DNA of 64,000 bases. Source: Bog-756 sp963841885 (GTDB taxonomy: Bacteria > Actinomycetota > Acidimicrobiia > Acidimicrobiales > RAAP-2). The position numbers and the translations under genes are program-made. The first letter of the stretch is position 1. Every line of letters begins with the position of its first letter. This document shows positions 26,381 through 36,400 of this stretch, piece by piece. The stretch spans positions 1-64,000 of the forward strand of contig CAWJEK010000027.1 of NCBI GenBank assembly GCA_963841885.1, written 5' to 3'. The notes beneath the pieces were generated by a model. That model saw only the letters and a program-made list of their open reading frames with translations, searched no databases and was not told where the DNA came from.

Positions 26381-27849
26381 ATGGCACGGTACGACGAGCA
26401 ATTCATGCGGCACACCGACGCGCTGGCGTGGAACATGGAGCACGACCCCGGCCTGCGGTCGACCATCGTCGCCGTGACCTGGCTGGAGTCGCCGCCCGAC
26501 TTCGACGTGCTGAGGGCCCGCCTGGACCGGGCGACCTGGGAGGCTCCCCGATTCCGCCAGCGGCCCGTCCGACCGCCGGGGCTGTTCGCCACCCCCCGGT
26601 GGGTCGACTGCGACATCGACCTCTCGATCCACCTCCGGCGCATCGACGCCCCCCGTCCGCACACCGCCCAGACGGTGCTCGAGTTCGCCCGGTCCGAGGC
26701 CATGACGGAGTTCGACCCGTCGCGCCCGTTGTGGGCCATGACCCTGGTCGAGGGCCTGACGGACGGCGGGGCGGCGTTGGTCGTCAAGCTGCACCACTCG
26801 TTGACCGACGGCCTCGGCGCCGTGCAGTTGGGCTGGCTGCTGTTCGAGACGACCCCCGAACCGGGCCCCGTACCCCCGGTGGAGGTGGCCGAACCCGAGC
26901 CGGTGCCGAGTGGGCCGGAACTCACCCGGGAGGCGCTGGAGCGCTCCCTGCGGGCGATGGTGGCGACCACCCGGGGTGGTCTGGGCCGGGTCATCCCGGT
27001 GGCCGGTACGACGGTCCGTCATCCGCTGCGGACCACCCTCGACGCGGTGGCCACCGCCAGCTCCTCGGCCGGTTCGTGATGCCCGTGGCGGACACGTTGT
27101 CGCCGATCATGGTCCGACGGGGTCTCGGCCGGCACCTGGACATGATCGCTGTCGACCTCGCCGCCCTGAAGGCGGCCGGGACCGCGGTGGGATCGACGCT
27201 CAACGACGCCTTCGTCGCCTCGGTCACCGGCGGCCTCCGTCGCTACCACGAGCTGCACGGAGCCCCGGTCACCCAGCTGCGGGTCACGATGCCCGTCTCG
27301 ACCCGGCGGGAGGAGGACCCGGCGGGCGGCAACCGGTTCACCCTCGAGCGGTTCACCCTGCCCGCCGGCGAGGCCGACCCCGGGACCCGGGTGCGCATGA
27401 CGGGGTGGCAGTGCCGGGCCGCCCGGTACGAGGAGGCCCTGCCGCTGTCGGACGCGGTGGCCGGCGTGCTCAACCTGCTGCCCTCGGGGGTCGTCGGGGC
27501 GATGCTCAAGCACGTGGACTTCGTGGCCAGCGACGTGCCCGGCGTCCCGGTGCCGCTCTATCTGGCCGGCGCCCGGATCCGGGGCAGCTACGCCTTCGGC
27601 CCCACCACCGGGGCCGCGCTCAACGTGACCCTCTTCTCCTATCAGGGGACGTGCTGCATCGGCTGCAACATCGATACCGCCGCGGTTCCCGACCCCGATG
27701 TCCTGGTCGACTGCCTGCGCCAGGGATTCGACGAGGTCCTGGCCCTGTCGGGTGACCACCCACCGGCCGTGTCGCCGCTCGCCGACTCCGACGCGCCGGA
27801 CCCAACGGCCGACGGCGACGACGGACCGGGGCTCCGCGCGGTGCGCTGA
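26381..27849 (+). CDS. Wax ester synthase/diacylglycerol acyltransferase (WS/DGAT), one frameshift
   Basis: Acyl-CoA dependent acyltransferase making wax esters or triacylglycerol storage lipid. The 489-residue corrected protein has the catalytic HHSLTDGLGAVQL motif (HHxxxDG) near residue 138, the second-domain LTMPVSTRREED-type segment, NVTLFSYQGTCCIGCNID near 420 and SDVPGVPVPLYLAGA. A missing base at about 27061 shifts the frame between VATASS and LGRFVMPVADTLSP. The GGGAGGAGGGCC ribosome site precedes ATG 26381. It is divergent from the secreted hydrolase and upstream, in opposite orientation, of an MpaB-like gene. Confidence 0.9.
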
Positions 27850-27871
27850 GTCGAGCGCCGACCTCCCGGTC

Positions 27872-28798
27872 TCAGTTCCGGGTGGCGTCGACGGGGAGCA
27901 CGGTGGGCGGGGTGACCACCCAGCGGAAGGCGCTCCCGAGCAGACGGGCCGACGGTCGGACGGCCAGCAGGTCCGCAGCCGGTACGCCCGGCAGGCGCAG
28001 CTGGCGGCGGGCCCACACGGGCAGGACCCCCTGGGCGGCCCCGACTAACAGACCGTAGGTGGCGACTTCGTGCGGCCACCGCCCCACCCCCCGGAGGACG
28101 AAGTTCCGGGCCGTCCGGGCTTCGGCGGTCAGGCGGAGGCGGGGGCGGACGTGGGCGAAGTAGGCATCGAGCTCCGCCGTCGACCGGGGGACGTCGACCG
28201 CGCCGAGGGCGTGGGCCACCCGGGCCATCTGGTCCAGGTAGTCGTCGGCCTCCCCGGCCGTCGGGGCGACGGGGGCGTAGACGCGGGAGGCGGCCAGGAA
28301 GCTCGACACCTCGGCGGCGTGGACCCATGTGACCAGGTCGGGGTCGGCCGCCGAGTAGGGGCGGCCGTCCGGGGCGACACCCCGGACGTGCCGGTGGACC
28401 CGGCGGACACGGTCGATGGCGAGGTGTGCCTCGTCCGCCGAACCGAAGGTCGTGGTCCCGAGGAACGACGCGGTGCGCTCGAGCCGGCCCAGCGGGTCGC
28501 TGCGGTAGTTGGAGTGCTGGGCGACGCCGGCCATGGCGAGCGGGTGGAGCATCTGGAAGAGCAGGGCCGACAGTCCGCCGATGAGCATCGAGGGGAGGTC
28601 GCCGTGGATGCGCCGGACCACCGAGCCGGGCGCGAAGTAGGCGAGGGCGGGGTCGTCGCAGGACGGAACCGGCTCACGGGTCATGCCCATCGACCGGCGG
28701 ACCTGCACCAGAGCCTGGGCCCGGACGTGTTCGATCCTGCCCTGGGTCACGGCCCGTCCGACGGCGTGGGCCTCGGCGATCTGTGCCCGGGGGTCCAT
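27872..28798 (-). CDS. MpaB-like (DUF2236) oxygenase-domain protein
   Basis: A 308-residue member of the MpaB/latex-clearing-protein superfamily (DUF2236), heme-binding proteins of mostly unknown role. Diagnostic stretches are GSVVRRIHGDLPSMLIGGLSAL, LFQMLHPLAMAGVAQHSNYRSDPLGRLERT, and TWVHAAEVSSFLAASRVYAP with the conserved histidines. It has no signal peptide. The start ATG at 28798 is the first in frame. It converges with the WS/DGAT gene. A reaction cannot be named. Confidence 0.85.
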   Translation of the reverse strand: MDPRAQIAEAHAVGRAVTQGRIEHVRAQALVQVRRSMGMTREPVPSCDDPALAYFAPGSVVRRIHGDLPSMLIGGLSALLFQMLHPLAMAGVAQHSNYRSDPLGRLERTASFLGTTTFGSADEAHLAIDRVRRVHRHVRGVAPDGRPYSAADPDLVTWVHAAEVSSFLAASRVYAPVAPTAGEADDYLDQMARVAHALGAVDVPRSTAELDAYFAHVRPRLRLTAEARTARNFVLRGVGRWPHEVATYGLLVGAAQGVLPVWARRQLRLPGVPAADLLAVRPSARLLGSAFRWVVTPPTVLPVDATRN

Positions 28799-28841
28799 GG
28801 TGTCGACCCTACCAATGCCCCCCGGACGGCCGATAGGCCGG

Positions 28842-30665
28842 TCAGGTGGGACGGGTGGGCACCAGGAGCGAGTTGCCGGTGACCGGGTCCAGCTCCAGGG
28901 CCCCGGCCGCGGAGACGAGGCGCCGCGGCGGGGCGTGCTCCAACAGGTCCGGACAGCGGGGGCCGTCGCCGGTCGACGCCGCCGCGTCCGCGGCGCGGCC
29001 GAGGGTCACCACCTCGTCGAGGAGCGCACGCTCCCCCGGTCCGAGCCGGGAGAGATCGTCGGAGACGAGGGCCATACCTCCGGACACACCGACGGTGTGG
29101 GCCCAGGACCGGACCGCCGCCGCCGAGAGGCCCGTGTCGGTGGAGCGCAACAGCAGGCAGTCGGGGTCGTTGAGCCACAGACGTCGGTGCATGAAAGCCC
29201 TCGACAGTGTGTTGGTCGCGGCGTGGGCCGTGGCGGGCTGGGAACCGAGGTAGCCGGGGACGATCTCGACCGAGGGGTCGAGGGTCCACGTCGGCGCCAC
29301 GTCGGGCCCGATCCGGTTGGCGTCGACCAGGCCGACCACGTTGGACAGGGGCACGCCGCACCCGAGCAGGAAGGCGTCCCGGCCGGCCCCCCGGCGCACG
29401 GCGGCGAACCCGGCACGCACCCGCTCCGCGGGTGTGAGTCCCGGATCGGCGTAGCCGCCGTCGACGGCGGGGGAGAACGTGAAGTCCAGCTTCAGGTACG
29501 GGAACCCGGCGGCGACCACGGCGGCGGCCACCTGCTCGAGGTGGGCCAGCACGTCCTCCCTCGTGGTGTCCAGGCCGTACACGAATCCGTCCTCGCCCCC
29601 GCCCCAGGCCGGGTTCCACCAGGTGCGGAGCGGGCCGCCGTCCACCCCGTCGACCACGTGGCGGGCGATCCAGTCGGGGTGGCGTCGGGCCACCTCGGAG
29701 TCCGGGGCCACGAGGAAGGGGGCCAGCCAGAGGCCCGGCGTCCGTCCCGAGGCGCGGACGGACCCGGCCAGCCCGGCGAGGTCCGACGGGAAGCGGTCGT
29801 TGGTCTCCAGCCAGTCCCCGATGGCGGCCTGGTAGCCGTCGTCGATCTGGAACACGTCGAACGGCCAGGGATCGGCCAGGGCCAGGTTGGCGGCGATGTC
29901 GGCCTCGGACACCTCGTGGAAGTACTGGTACCAGCTGCACCAGCCCACCTGGTAGGGCGCGGTGGTGCGGGCGCCTCCCAGTTGACCGGCCCGGTCGGCC
30001 CACCGCTCCAGCAGATGCAGGGCGTCGGACGTCTCGGCGGGCACCACGAGGACGGGATGGAGCGGGCGGGCCTCTCCCGGCTCGATCTCGACGTCGCCCA
30101 GGAAGGCCTCCACCCGGACCTCCACGTTGCCTTCCCGATCGGCCACGCGCAGCGTGCCGTCGTGGTGGCCACCGCCCATGAACCCGACGAGTACGCAGGT
30201 GGACCCGGGCCCCGGGTCGTCGGCCAGCACCGTCACCCACTCCGAGCGCAGCTCGCCCGGACGGGCCCGGCGCTGGTCGGCGTGGTGCGCGGCCTGGAGG
30301 AAGGGGAGGTCGGCCCGGATGGACGGGTCGATGTCATACCCCACCACGCCGACGGACGTCGGGCTCCAGGACTGATAGCCGTTGCGCAGCATCCGCACCG
30401 GGCCCCGTCCCCCGGCCACGGCATAGACGAACGACACCGACCGGACCCGCACCGGGCGGTCGCCACGCACCGCGACCGACCATTCCAATCCGGCGTCGTG
30501 GAGTTCGAGGTCCACCTCGAGGGGCCCGAGCCCGAACGCCTGGCCGGTACCCTCCAGATCGGCTCGGATCTCCCGGGACCCGTCGGAGTCGGACAGCTCG
30601 GCCTCGAGGCGCAGCGGCAGCAGGTGCACGCCGACCACCGTAGAGGGGCGGGGCCGGGCCGTCAC
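28842..30665 (-). CDS. Alpha-galactosidase (GH36, melibiase)
   Basis: Hydrolyses alpha-galactosides. The 607-residue protein has an N-terminal beta-sandwich (about 1-250) and a TIM-barrel with VGWCSWYQYFHEVSEADIAANL, the conserved FDVFQIDDGYQAAIGDW, LWLAPFLVAPDSEVARRHPDW, and FPYLKLDFTFSPAVDGGYAD, where the Asp of KLDF is the expected nucleophile. TWTLDPSVEIVPG and DPDCLLLRS complete the pattern. There is no signal peptide, so it is cytoplasmic. The start at 30665 is the first in-frame ATG. No sugar transporter or regulator is adjacent, so how the substrate enters is unclear. Confidence 0.9.
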   Translation of the reverse strand: MTARPRPSTVVGVHLLPLRLEAELSDSDGSREIRADLEGTGQAFGLGPLEVDLELHDAGLEWSVAVRGDRPVRVRSVSFVYAVAGGRGPVRMLRNGYQSWSPTSVGVVGYDIDPSIRADLPFLQAAHHADQRRARPGELRSEWVTVLADDPGPGSTCVLVGFMGGGHHDGTLRVADREGNVEVRVEAFLGDVEIEPGEARPLHPVLVVPAETSDALHLLERWADRAGQLGGARTTAPYQVGWCSWYQYFHEVSEADIAANLALADPWPFDVFQIDDGYQAAIGDWLETNDRFPSDLAGLAGSVRASGRTPGLWLAPFLVAPDSEVARRHPDWIARHVVDGVDGGPLRTWWNPAWGGGEDGFVYGLDTTREDVLAHLEQVAAAVVAAGFPYLKLDFTFSPAVDGGYADPGLTPAERVRAGFAAVRRGAGRDAFLLGCGVPLSNVVGLVDANRIGPDVAPTWTLDPSVEIVPGYLGSQPATAHAATNTLSRAFMHRRLWLNDPDCLLLRSTDTGLSAAAVRSWAHTVGVSGGMALVSDDLSRLGPGERALLDEVVTLGRAADAAASTGDGPRCPDLLEHAPPRRLVSAAGALELDPVTGNSLLVPTRPT

Positions 30666-30704
30666 GATCGGCCGGGGACGGAGGCGGCGTCCGCCCGGGC
30701 CGGG

Positions 30705-31664
30705 TCAGGCGACCTTGGTGGTCGGCGCTCCGCCGGGTTCCCGGGTCCCCCGGGATCCGTCGCCCAACTCCTCGACCGTCACCACCTTGTGCGATCGGTC
30801 GGGGTACGGGTCGGGGTAGTCGACCACCCGGACCCGGCCCGTCGGGACGTAGCGACCGGTGTCGATGACCAGCCGGGGAACGTAGGGGTCGAGGCCCATG
30901 GACCGGAAGAGCCGGGTCGTCGGCTCCCAGATGGAGGCCTGCTCGTGCCAGATCAGGCGGTCCAGCTGCCGCAGCACGATGAGGAGCGTCACGAGCGTCC
31001 CGGTCAGGACGCCGGCGACCAGCGCGCCCCAGACCGTCCCGCCGGGCATGACGGTGATCAGGGCCACGATCATCCCGAGGAGGAGCAGCATCCCGCTCCA
31101 TTCCACCGGCATCAGCGACTGCCCCGTGGTCGTGTCGATGAGCGCCCGCTCGGCACTCATGTGGATGCACTGCTCGACGAGCTTGCGGTAGATGACCTCT
31201 TCCTGGCGCGTCTGGGGATCGAGTCCGTAGACCGCCTCGACCAACGCGTTGTGGGCGGGGTTGGAGAGGTGGTTGTCGACCAGCCGGTAGTCGATCTGGG
31301 TGGTCAGCTGGTCGTCCACCAGGCGGCGGATGCGGCCGCGGTCCGGCTCGGTGAAGACCTCCATCATCTGGTGGACGGACAGCAGGGAGGCGTTCCCCTT
31401 GCTCATCAGCTCGCGCATGAGGGTGAGCCGATCCCGGGTGCGGGCGATGGTGAAGGCGAGGAGTACGCCGAAGAGGAACGTCGTCATGGACGCCAGCGCC
31501 ACCTCGACGTTGAGGTCCAGCCGGATCGAGCCGATGGTCAGGGACGCCACCGCGGCCGCGATGCCCGCCAGCACCGCCGGCCAGATCACGACTTCGCCGT
31601 GCACCACCGATCGGGCGGTTCCCTTGATCGACGCGAGCACGGTGGTGAACGTAGCCGAGTGCAC
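30705..31664 (-). CDS. Four-TM membrane protein of unknown function
   Basis: A 319-residue membrane protein: two N-terminal TM segments (about 15-37, EVVIWPAVLAGIAAAVASLTIG, and 48-69, LASMTTFLFGVLLAFTIA), a cytoplasmic loop of about 115 residues rich in charged residues (RTRDRLTLMRELMSKGNA), and two more TMs (about 180-200, SGMLLLLGMIVALITVMPG, and 205-228). The C-terminal tail carries DPYVPRLVIDTGRYVPTG. The layout resembles DUF4239/bestrophin-like proteins, but I cannot name the family with confidence. GTG at 31664 is chosen for its GGAGGCC ribosome site. A four-copy 11-bp phased repeat lies 50-90 bases upstream. Confidence 0.65.
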   Translation of the reverse strand: MHSATFTTVLASIKGTARSVVHGEVVIWPAVLAGIAAAVASLTIGSIRLDLNVEVALASMTTFLFGVLLAFTIARTRDRLTLMRELMSKGNASLLSVHQMMEVFTEPDRGRIRRLVDDQLTTQIDYRLVDNHLSNPAHNALVEAVYGLDPQTRQEEVIYRKLVEQCIHMSAERALIDTTTGQSLMPVEWSGMLLLLGMIVALITVMPGGTVWGALVAGVLTGTLVTLLIVLRQLDRLIWHEQASIWEPTTRLFRSMGLDPYVPRLVIDTGRYVPTGRVRVVDYPDPYPDRSHKVVTVEELGDGSRGTREPGGAPTTKVA

Positions 31665-31712
31665 CGGCCTCCGACCAGGTCGGGAGCCCGGTGGGAACCG
31701 GTGACGACGTGA

Positions 31713-31751
31713 CGTCACCGGGACGTCACACTCACGTCACCTGTCCGTCAC
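31713..31751. promoter_or_regulatory. Four CGTCAC direct repeats with exact 11-bp period
   Basis: CGTCAC begins at 31713, 31724, 31735 and 31746, so four copies stand exactly 11 bp apart; the first is also the half of a GTGACGTCAC palindrome (31709-31718). The array lies upstream of the membrane protein whose start is at 31664, and read on its strand the motif is GTGACG. Direct repeats of about 11 bp are the signature of OmpR-family regulators (PHO boxes; GTCACA-type repeats reported for MtrA). Confidence 0.6.
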
Positions 31752-31840
31752 CGTCGATGCAGCCGCACCGCCGGTCACCGGATGCCGGAAGGCTCGACGG
31801 GGTGATGCCGGGCCGGCCGATCCCCCGCCGGCCGGGGACG

Positions 31841-32308
31841 TCAGTCGGACGTCTCGACGATCAGCAGGTCGCAGGGAACCCGGCGCGACACCTTGTTGGC
31901 GATGGGGCCGAGCAGGAAGCGGGCGGTCGAGTGCATGCCCTTCGACCCGACCACCAGGAGGTCGGCGCCCTGGTCCACGGTCACCTGGAGCAGGACCTCG
32001 GACGGGTCGCCGGCCACAGCCTCGTAGGAGACCTTGGAGACGCCTTCCGCCTTCGCCCGTTCGCCCGCCTCCTTGGCCACCGCCTCGGCGCCCGACTGCG
32101 CGGCGGCCACCCAGCTCGAGTCGATGGCGATGCCCGCGGCGGCCACGCCCGACGGGGCGCGGTTGTTGTAGGCGCTCACGATGATCAGCTCGGCCCCGAC
32201 GGCGGCGGCCAACGCCTTGGCCTTCGACACGGCGCGCTCCGCGGTGGGGGAACCGTCGGTCCCGACGACGATCTTGGTGGGAACTCCACTACTCGGCTGA
32301 CCACTCAT
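31841..32308 (-). CDS. Universal stress protein (UspA family), first of three
   Basis: A 155-residue Usp domain protein that binds ATP: KIVVGTDGSPTAERAVSKA at the start and the ATP-binding loop LLVVGSKGMHSTARFLLGPIANKVSRRVPCDLLIVE at the end (G-2x-G-9x-G pattern). AAGGAG precedes the ATG at 32308. It is the last gene of a tandem Usp set transcribed leftward. The usual role is stress survival; partners unknown. Confidence 0.9.
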   Translation of the reverse strand: MSGQPSSGVPTKIVVGTDGSPTAERAVSKAKALAAAVGAELIIVSAYNNRAPSGVAAAGIAIDSSWVAAAQSGAEAVAKEAGERAKAEGVSKVSYEAVAGDPSEVLLQVTVDQGADLLVVGSKGMHSTARFLLGPIANKVSRRVPCDLLIVETSD

Positions 32309-32399
32309 CGATCCGTTCTCCTTGTGTCGTGCCCGCCCGCGAGCATGGTGCCCATTCTTAGCGCAGCGGCCGAGGCGTCGCCCGCCGGCCGCGGCATCC

Positions 32400-32825
32400 T
32401 CAGGTGGTCGGGAGGATGAGGACCGAGCACGTCGCCCGGTGGGCGACGGTGTTCGGCACGCTCCCGAGTACCCGTCGTGCCCCCTTCATCCCCTTGTTCC
32501 CCACCACGATGAGGTCGGCGCCCTCGCGGTCGCCGACGCCGACGATGGCGTCGGCCGGGTCCCCCGTGGCGGCATGGAGCTCGCTGGCCACGCCCTCGGC
32601 GGTGGCCAGGTCGGACAGCCGCCGCAGCAGTACGTCTGCGTCGATGGACGAGCCCATCGAGTAGCGGAACTCGTCGGGGACGTCGGCCGGACCCGGCGGT
32701 TTGGGCTTGTAGGCCGTCACGATGTGCAGGGTGCCCCCGGACATCTTGGCGAACTCGAGCGCGCGGTTGAACGCCTCCAACGCGCTCGGCGAATCGTCGG
32801 CACCTACGACTACGACGTTGTACAT
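32400..32825 (-). CDS. Universal stress protein (UspA family), second of three
   Basis: A 141-residue Usp protein: MYNVVVVGADDSPSALEAF and GGTLHIVTAYKPKPPGP, then LIVVGNKGMKGARRVLGSVPNTVAHRATCSVLIL with the ATP-binding glycine pattern. Closest in sequence to the third gene (shared VVVGADDSP, HIVTAYKP, RVLGSVPN), so these two look like a recent duplication, while the first gene is more distant. It is separated from the third by 60 bases and from the first by 91 bases. Confidence 0.9.
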   Translation of the reverse strand: MYNVVVVGADDSPSALEAFNRALEFAKMSGGTLHIVTAYKPKPPGPADVPDEFRYSMGSSIDADVLLRRLSDLATAEGVASELHAATGDPADAIVGVGDREGADLIVVGNKGMKGARRVLGSVPNTVAHRATCSVLILPTT

Positions 32826-32885
32826 GCTCTCTCCTGTGGGGGACGGGCCGGTCGGTACGGGTGGGGCGCGGGAGACGCGCCCCGT

Positions 32886-33305
32886 TCAGTCGGTCTTGAC
32901 CACGAGGACGGCGCACCCGGCCCCGTGGGCGATCGAGTTGGGCACACTCCCGAGCACCCGACGCTTCATCCCCTGGGATCCGACGACGATCAGGTCGGCC
33001 CCGACCCGGTCGGCCACCCCGGTGACGGCCTCCGCCGGATCCCCACCCTGGGCGTGCGTCTCCGCCTTCACCGATGCCGAGCGCGCCCGGGACGCGAGTT
33101 CGTCCAGGAGGCTGCGGGCGTGGCTGTCGGGTTGCACGGACCCGCTGAACTCCGATGGGACCCCCGACGACGAGCGGGCCGCCGGCTTGTAGGCCGTGAC
33201 GATGTGCAGCGTGCCTCCGGAGAGCTTCGCCACTTCGATCGCCGCCTCCACCGCTTTGGCTGCGGTCGGTGAGTCGTCTGCGCCTACCACCACGGTCTCG
33301 AACAT
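32886..33305 (-). CDS. Universal stress protein (UspA family), third of three
   Basis: A 139-residue Usp protein: MFETVVVGADDSPTAAKAV and LIVVGSQGMKRRVLGSVPNSIAHGAGCAVLVVKTD. It is the first gene of the tandem set and divergent from the large cyclase gene 134 bases away. It differs from the second copy by substitutions and a two-residue deletion in the loop after KGMK/QGMK, without loss of the ATP-binding glycines. Confidence 0.9.
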   Translation of the reverse strand: MFETVVVGADDSPTAAKAVEAAIEVAKLSGGTLHIVTAYKPAARSSSGVPSEFSGSVQPDSHARSLLDELASRARSASVKAETHAQGGDPAEAVTGVADRVGADLIVVGSQGMKRRVLGSVPNSIAHGAGCAVLVVKTD

Positions 33306-33439
33306 GCAGGCACTCTAAACCGGCCCTCGGGGCTTGTCGACGGTCGGGTGGCCCGATGTGGCCGGTGCACGCCCATCGACCGGAGTGGAGGACGGTCGGG
33401 CCGGACGGGCGGGACGGACAGGTGCGACAATGGTGGGGC

Positions 33440-36400
33440 ATGACCGGCGATCCCACGACGCGAGCGGAGGTCGGCGGGCCGGACGGGGCGGGGCGGGCCG
33501 TACACGACGAGGTCCTGTCCGAGGTCCTCGCGCCCTACCTGCCGCGGCTCAGCATCGAGTGGATGTCCGAGCGCCCGGACGACCGGTACCGGGTCGAGCC
33601 GGGGACCGTCGTGTTCGTCGACATCTCCGGCTTCACCAAGCTGTCCGAGGGACTGGCCAAGCACGGAAAGGTCGGGGCCGAGGAGTTGACGGCCACCATC
33701 GGCTCCTGCTTCGTGGCGCTGCTCGACCTCGCCGTGGCCTACGGCGGGCGGCTGTTGAAGTTCGGTGGCGACGCCCTCCTGCTCTACTTCTCCGGCGGCG
33801 CGCACGAGGTGCGGGGCTGCCGGGCGGCCGTCGAGATGCGTCGGGCGCTCCGCACCGTCGGGCGGCTGGTCGTCCTGGGCCAGAAGGTGTCGCTGCGTAT
33901 GTCCGTGGGTGTCCACTCGGGCGACTTCCACTTCTTCCTGGTCGGGGGGTCGCACCGCGAGCTGATCGTCACGGGCCCGGCGGCCAGCACCACCGTCGAG
34001 ATGGAGGGCACGGCCGAAGCCGGACAGATCGTGATGAGCCCGGTGACGGCGTCGGCCCTCCGGCCGGGCCAGGTCGGTGGAGCGAAGGGGTCCGGCTTCC
34101 TCCTGCGGCGGGCGCCCGATGTACCTTCCGACGCGTTCGTGCCGTTCGAGAGCATTCCCCGGGGCACGGACATCCTCCAGGGGATCCCGGTCGGCCTACG
34201 CTCCGCGCTGACCGCCCGGCACCAGGAGCCCGAGCACCGCCGGGTCACGGTGGCGTTCATCCACTTCGACGGCACCGACGAGCTGATCCGTGGGTCGGGG
34301 CCGGCCGAGGCGGCCGAGCAGCTCGACGAGCTGGTCCGGAACGTGCAGGCGGCCGCCGAACGGAACGACGTCACCTTCCTGGCCACGGACGTGGACCATG
34401 ACGGTGGCAAGGTGATCCTCACCGCCGGCGCCCCGTCGACCTCGGGCGACGATGAGCACCGGATGCTGCTGTGTGTCCGCGAGATCATGGACTCGGGGAA
34501 CCGGTTGCCCATCCGCATCGGCGTCAACCGCGGAGCGGTCTTCGTCGGCGAGATCGGCCCGCCCTACCGGCGCACGTTCACCGTCATGGGGGATGCCGTC
34601 AACCTCGCCGCCCGTCTGATGGCCAAGGCTCAGGCTGGCCAGATCCTGGTGTCCCCCGACGTGCTCAGCCGGTCACGGACGTCCTTCGGCACCGAGGAGC
34701 TCGAGCCCTTCATGGTGAAGGGCAAGGCGCGGCCCGTCCGCGCCCTCCTGCTCGGCAAGATCGGCGGACGGCACACCATCGACATCGACCGGACGACCCC
34801 GTTCCTCGGTCGCCGGGCCGAGCTGAGCGCCCTCCGGAGGCACGGCCGGGAGGCCGCCGCGGGCGCCGGACGACTGGTGGAGATCGTGGGGGAGCCCGGA
34901 TCGGGCAAGACCCGTCTCCTCGACGAGCTGGAGGCCCGGGACTGGGACCGGGCCCGGCTGTCCTTCACCTGCCAGCACTATGAGTCCTCGACCGCGTACC
35001 ACGTGGTCCGAGGGCTCCTCCGGCCCTTGCTGTGGCTGCCGCCGGAGGGGAGCGACGCCACGCTGGCCGCACAATTCCTGTCGGCGGTCGCCGAACAGGC
35101 CCCCGCCGTGCTGCCGTGGGCTCCGCTCATCGCCCGGACGATCGGCGTGAGCGTTCCGGACACCGCCGAGACGCGGGAGCTCGACGAGGAGTTCGTCCGT
35201 CCCCGGCTGGCCCGGGCCGTCCTGGACCTGCTGGCCGCCCTGCTACCCGCCTCCGGGCTGCTGGTGATCGACGACGCCCAGTACATGGACGAGGCGTCGG
35301 CCGACCTGTTCGGGTACCTGGCGGAGGCGGTGGGCCTCACGTCCTGGCTGATCTGTGTGGCCCGCCGTGACGTCAGCTCCGGCTTCGTGGCGCCGGAGGG
35401 CACGGCACGCATCGAACTCGGTCCCCTCGACCGGGGTGCCGCCCTCGACCTGGTGCGCCGGGCGGCGGAGGACTCGACCCTCTCCCCACGTCAGCTCGAC
35501 ACCATCGTGGACCGTTCGGCGGGGAACCCGCTCTTCCTACGGGAGCTGCTGGCCGCGGCCGAGCAGGAGGGAGACGTGGACCGTCTCCCGGACACCATCG
35601 ACGGCGTGGTGGCCGCCCGCATCGACAGCCTGTCGAGCGACGACCGGTTCCTGCTGCGGCAGCTGTCCGTGCTGGGCCGGTCGTTCCCGTTCGACCTCGC
35701 CCGCGATGTGCTCGAGGAACTGCCGCACCCTTCCGACCAGGCGTGGCGGCGCCTCGACGAGTTCATCGTCCTCGACGGCGGCGACCGCCTGGGTTTCCGG
35801 AACGGCCTGATCCGGGACAGCGCCTACGACGGCTTGTCGTTCCGCCAGCGCCGTCGCATCCACCTGGCGGCGGCCGAAGCGCTGCGGGCGAGCGACACGT
35901 CGGGGAACGAGTCCGCGCCCGAGCTCCTCTCGTTCCACTACCTGAACGCCCAGCGCTACACGGAGGCCTGGGAGTTCTCGCTCGAGGCGGCTGTGCGGGC
36001 GAGGGAGGTCTTCGCCAACTTCGAGGCGGCCGAGTTCTACGAGCGGGCGCTCGTGGCCGGCCGTCGGCTGGGGACGCTGGGCCCCGGAGAGATGTCGTCG
36101 GTCTACGAAGCTCTCGGTGACACCCGGAGCCGATCGGGCAACTATGCGGCGGGGGCTGCCGCCTACCGGGCGGCCCGACGACTGGCCCGGGGGGATCCCG
36201 TCGAGGAGGCGCGGGTGGTGCTCAAGCTCGCCCAGGTCCAGGGGTGGCTGGACCGGTACGCGACGGCGCTCCGGTGGATCACCAAGGCGCTCAATCTGAT
36301 CGAGGGCGACCCGGGCACCGAGGCCAGCCAGCTCCGGGCCCGCCTGTTGAGCTGGTACGGACGCTTCTGTCAGGAGGCCGGTCGGCACCGGCAGGCGACC

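Noticed and set aside
28683..31712. Very long plus-strand open frame (about 1000 codons) opposite the GH36 and membrane-protein genes
   Set aside because: It is antisense to two genes with clear family motifs. High GC at third codon positions of real genes suppresses stops in opposite frames, so such frames are expected. Its translation is low-complexity and shows no domain.
31709..31718. GTGACGTCAC palindrome as a CRE-type (eukaryotic) element
   Set aside because: The palindrome arises where the first of four CGTCAC repeats abuts a GTGACG; the 11-bp direct-repeat period is the stronger pattern and the context is bacterial.
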